A stretch of 64,000 nt of DNA. Source: Spirodela intermedia (taxonomy: Eukaryota; Streptophyta; Magnoliopsida; Alismatales; Araceae). The stretch covers positions 3,852,386 through 3,916,385 of the forward strand of contig LR746267.1 in NCBI GenBank assembly GCA_902729315.2, written 5' to 3'. A program made the translations under genes and the position numbers. How positions within the stretch are numbered: the first letter of the stretch is position 1; each line of letters opens with the position of its first letter. Below are positions 60,082 through 64,000 of this stretch, piece by piece. The notes under the pieces are model-generated. The model did not search any database. It was not told where the DNA came from and saw only the letters and a program-made list of their open reading frames with translations.

Positions 60082-62440
60082 CATTCATAGAAACCAAGTC
60101 TTCTATTGTAGAGGAAAGCGACCTCCACTCAACAATTAGTAAGAATGATGAAAAGCTCCTGCTGCCTGCTGTATTAGCAGCGACAATCAACTTCTTACTC
60201 ACGAATATAATTGGAGAAGGTGACTGTGGTATCCTCTACAACGTTTCCCCCTTGGCCAATGGAAAATGCTTGAACTATTTCATCTGTGTTGACTAAGTCA
60301 CAAAATGTTTCATTGGTGAATAAAGAAGAAAGACAAACTAATGTATCTAAGAATTATAGGGAATCATGCTGGATGGACTATTAATTGCAGTGAAGAGACT
60401 CACAAATAAGTCTTTTGATGGGCAAAGAGAGTCCATAGTAAAAATCAAGAATCTTGTTTGGCTCTTGGGTTGTTGTATTACTGGGGAAGAGGATGTTTAT
60501 CTACAGGAACATGAGGAACAAGAGATTGGATACCTTCATATATGGTAATTATCAATCATTTGGAACATAATTTTTTTATATTTTAGAAAACAAATTGACA
60601 ATTTTTAACAATCTCGTTCAAACAATGACCACTCCAACTAATAAAGTGATGCCCATGCATCTTGATCTGCAAGACAAGAAGAAAGGAGAGGGAAGAAGGA
60701 TCGAATACACAAGGACACAAGAATTTATGTGGTTCTAAGGCTGTCCTCCTACATCCATGGGCAACGACAACAAGGGGATCTTCACTAGATGTGGATAAGG
60801 TTACAGAATGCACAAATCCACACTCTGGAACTGTAAAACCTTCCCTAAAGACCCTCTTCTAGAGTCTCTAAAAGAGGCCCCCTTTGGCTCTGCAAAGCTC
60901 TCCCCAAAGACTCTTTTTCTCTCTCCTTAGGATGACACCAACAAATTGGAGAGGCTCTCCATTTATAATGGTATCAAGAGACCATCTCAAATGGGCTGCA
61001 TTCCTGAAAAACGGTCCACGCCCAATAAAGGCGGACGCCAGCCCATTTCTGAGAGAACCGGTACATGTTAATGGGCTATTTTTCATGAACGTTTTGCACG
61101 TCACACACATGAAGTAAGCTGAAAATGAAAAACTGACCCATAGATATATATTTTTTTCATATTGGCAATTTTATTGAATTTATCTGCCAAAATCTTCCAA
61201 TTCTCTATTGCTTCGCCAAGAGATAATTTAACGACTTGACCAATGGTATATTTTGATGAACACAAACGTACTGTTCTCAGAGAGAGAAAACGGATCGACA
61301 TCGTGCTGGGCATTGCTGGTGGAGTTGAGTAACTTCATTATAACTCAGGGTGGAGGATCGTACAGGTGGACCTAAAGGCCTAGAATGTCCTCGACAAAGC
61401 AATGATCCCTATGATACCAGACTTCAGCACTACAGGATCTTTGGTGCATATAAGATACTGGACAAGACCATAAAGATTATTGGTACATTGTAAGATCATC
61501 ATTTAATAATGGGTAGAAAATCACAAGGTTAGAACCTAATAATTGAAAGAAAACGTTAAATTAAGTAGTAATATTTCTGGATTTATGGAGAATGATGTGG
61601 TGAGCTCTAATGTGTTCTTCAACGAGTACGCGGATCTGAGGGTTGTATATTGAGCTGTAGCACGATCCTCCACTTTTAAAGGAAGAAGAACCTTGTGCGA
61701 CAGTGGATTTAAGAACATTCTCCAAAGCCTATATATCTGGTGTGTATTCCTTCATCTCTAGCCTCTCACTCCCTCTCACTATCTTTAGCGTATGCTGTAT
61801 TAGTTTTCCGATGTGTAAGGACGAAGACGCTCATCCCCAATAAATATCAAATGTTTACGTAAAATTGTTTCTGGATTTGGTGGCTGTTAAAAAGCGGATA
61901 CATGTCTCAAGAGTATGCGATCAACGGTGTCATCTCTACAAAGTTTGTTGTATCCAGCTTTGAAGTTCTTGCGCTGGAGATCACTATAGTCCGAAATTGA
62001 GGGCTATACAATAAATATCTCAATAAAGTCTTCAACCAAAGGTAAACCTGAAGGCATATAAATATGTCATGAATTTCATTTAACTTCAGTCTGTGTAAGT
62101 CTCAACCGTGACTGCTAAGGGGATGGATTTGGACGGATAAATTTGAGACCCAATCGCTCCAGATTTCTTTCCCAAAGCTTGGTGCACGAAATTGCGCCGG
62201 TTTTTTCAATGGGGTCGTCTCACATTTGACAGTGTGATATCTCCATATCTCCCCCTCTTTGATTTGACAGTCTCTTCTTTTCGCTGTCATTTTTATATAA
62301 ATATACTAAGAAGTAAAGGTCAGCCTGGTATATACTTGAGATTCATAGCAGTTTAAATTAAGGATAATTTTAACACTTGTCTTCTTCAGATTTGGACCTG
62401 GCAAAAGACGGCTGGCCTTGCATTGGCTTGACACGCCCAT
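60082..62440 (+). pseudogene. S-domain receptor-kinase pseudogene, kinase exons
   Basis: Remnants of five or six kinase exons follow in order. Exon with ATP loop: PAVLAATINF then IGEGDCGILYN (about 60165-60245; GEGGFG has become GEGDCG). Next exon begins after TATAG at 60360: MLDGLLIAVKRLTNKS with LLGCCITGEE. The following exon begins after TTCTCAG near 61281: RIDIVLGIAGGVE, then DLKA, a stop, NVLDKAM and IIGTL to a GTAAGA donor at about 61488; the HRD histidine and arginine are lost. Next, YMSQEYAINGV with LALEIT (61895-61985). A last exon seems to start after CTTCTTCAG at 62390 (WTWQK) and is cut within 50 bases. Intron-exon positions equal those of the intact gene at 14.4-18.9 kb. The gene is dead. 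Confidence 0.8.
60550..61280. other. Insert-like sequence in a pseudogene intron
   Basis: About 730 bases between two kinase exon remnants. Parts look foreign, with GGCTGCATT, GCCCAATAAAGGCGGACGCCAGCCCA and AATGGGC words, but no coding domain or terminal repeat could be recognised. Confidence 0.35.
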
Positions 62441-64000
62441 ATTTGTGTTGTGTTTAAGAACTCAAAGTGTTTTAATGATATGAAAGGTCATGTAGGTATA
62501 TTCACTCAAAGAAAAATTATGAAATTGATAAAACTAACTTAAAGAATTTTTTCTTCATGAAAAAAAAAATTATAACATGTGCAGAAAGTTTCTTATAATG
62601 TTCTTATTTTTTCCAAATCATTTTGATACTTTTGTCTTGTCATAGCTTTATAAATTGAAAATAACTTCTTTGTAGCAAGATTCAAATTGCAAAAAGCAGA
62701 TTTCAGGTGCTCATTGGGAAGCTGAAGCAAAGAGGAAATCAATGCACCAAAAATGTCATAAAATTGTTGAGCTTTTTTTTTTCTATGATTTTTACAAAAT
62801 CTATGAATATCATTTATATATGTTGTCTTCAGGCATTACTGATTACAGGTTGAAGGCACGGCCTGTTCATTCCCCATCTTTTCTTAGCCCGATAAGAAAA
62901 GAGCCATTGAGGTCAATCATTGTGGCCCAAACATAAAAGAGTCATTAAGGCCCAATTAAGAAAATGGCCCAAGAATAAGATACTTGTTAAGGGGGGTGTC
63001 CAGCCCATTAAGCCTAGATACCAAAAGGTGGATTCCGCCCAAAATTGGGCATGTAAATTAGATGGAAATTTTGGGGCAGACAATATTCATCACGACCTTC
63101 GCCCTCCACCTCCACCTATGTACCAAGAACCTTGGCTGAAACAAAGATGTCAAATCTTCATGTTTGAAGAAAAAATCTCATGCGGCTCGCTCTCCCATTG
63201 GCCTACATCTCATTTAATCCTTCGATGGAGTGGAAACTCTCTATCTTCTATTAAAGGTGGCAGTAAAAATTATCGTCATTGTTTATTTATTTTCTCATTG
63301 TGCTGGCCGTAAGATTTCTATACATTGAAGCACCTATAGTGTGCTTAGAATAGAGTCGACTTAGCAGAACTAGACCTGGGGTTCTAGTGGATTAATTCAA
63401 GTTCGAAGAGTCTGGAATGCATGAAGGTTTGCTGATCCCAAGAAATCAGCTGTATTATAAAGTCTAGAATAGTGGAATCAAGACAGTGATCTCAGAAGTG
63501 GACGTTGGCCAAAAGGGTTTGACTTAATATCTAGTTTAGATTAAAGTTAGGAAATAATTATAAAATGTATTTAATATATGTATATAATAAGAATCAAATC
63601 ATCTCCCCCCTCCTTTTTACTCAGCTTACTAGTAAACTAGGAACCAACAACTTCGGGTAGGCAAGACAATATCTTAAGGCAAACCAACTCTATTGGTGCA
63701 CATCATGAGCTTATTGTATAGGTAGAAATACGAAAAATAGTGATATTTTTTTAATGTTTCGAGCATGGGGGTATAGAAAGATGGTAATTGCCTAGACGTG
63801 CTTGATTATGAACCAACAAATATCTGACCCATGCCTCCAGTATTGAGATGCATACAGATGAAGTTACTGTGTGCCAAGAATGGGTAGTGGACTAGCCAAT
63901 CATGGCCATTGTCAGCATGATGATGTTGAGTGAAGCCTTCCCGCTCCTTGTGTTAGGGATGACAAGTGTCGTCATTCTCCTTCGTGCATATAGAAGACTG
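62441..64000. other. Right-end spacer, no gene seen
   Basis: AT-rich sequence. At 62860-63060 a patch contains many GGCCCA, GCCCA and TGGGC words, again without a gene start. A 130-codon frame at 62920-63312 crosses this patch but its product is unfamiliar and I do not support it. Confidence 0.4.

Noticed and set aside
62102-62290. Copia polypurine tract with LTR on the minus strand
   Set aside because: An AGAGGGGGAGAT word resembles one, but no LTR partner or coding domain could be found nearby.

Overview
The window is nuclear DNA of a flowering plant. It holds intron-containing plant genes (a FAD2-type desaturase, S-domain receptor kinases, a PUB8-type U-box protein, an FQR1-type quinone reductase and a bHLH68-type factor) and degenerate plant Copia and Athila retrotransposons. 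The GC-rich coding exons inside AT-rich spacers, and the very abundant CT/GA microsatellites, suggest a monocot or another early-diverging angiosperm lineage. I cannot name a species.

Left part (1-14.4 kb). An AT-rich gene-poor stretch leads to an intact single-exon FAD2-like gene (+, 3124-4308). Behind it lie remnants of a minus-strand Copia element (5.1-7.7 kb). A small EF-hand gene of the PBP1/KIC type (-, 11293-11679) sits among CT/GA tracts and short tandem repeats.

Gene-rich middle (14.4-34.1 kb). A complete seven-exon S-domain (G-type lectin) receptor kinase runs 18920 to 14390 on the minus strand; I could assemble all splice sites in phase to 827 codons. Directly upstream is a second full ectodomain exon (20454-19218) with its own signal peptide. 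It ends at a donor of the same phase but has no kinase exons of its own, so it may be an alternative first exon or a secreted S-domain protein. Then come a PUB8-type U-box gene (-), an FQR1/WrbA-type gene (+, four exons, TATA box and TGACGTCA sites) and a bHLH68/bHLH112-type gene (-, seven exons, 405 codons). Blocks dense in TGGGCC/GGCCCA flank the quinone reductase gene.

Right part (34-64 kb). About 8.5 kb of gene-free, microsatellite-rich DNA leads to a third S-domain receptor kinase, now a pseudogene on the plus strand. Its exons, in correct order, are scattered from 42.6 to 62.4 kb because a Copia element (43.78-48.62 kb), a Copia fragment (about 49.0-49.8 kb) and a 10.25-kb Athila-type Ty3 element (49826-60076, minus orientation, two LTRs) lie within it.

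The most unusual signal is in the Athila LTRs. Both carry, on the plus strand and antisense to the element, a motif close to the plant snRNA upstream sequence element, a TATA box at Pol III-type spacing, a GC-rich body of about 190 nt with a conserved hairpin, and T-runs after it. This looks like an embedded small-RNA transcription unit that shares a TATA box with the element's own promoter. Its function is inference. Exon joins, the LTR comparison and motif positions were done by eye; no database search was run.
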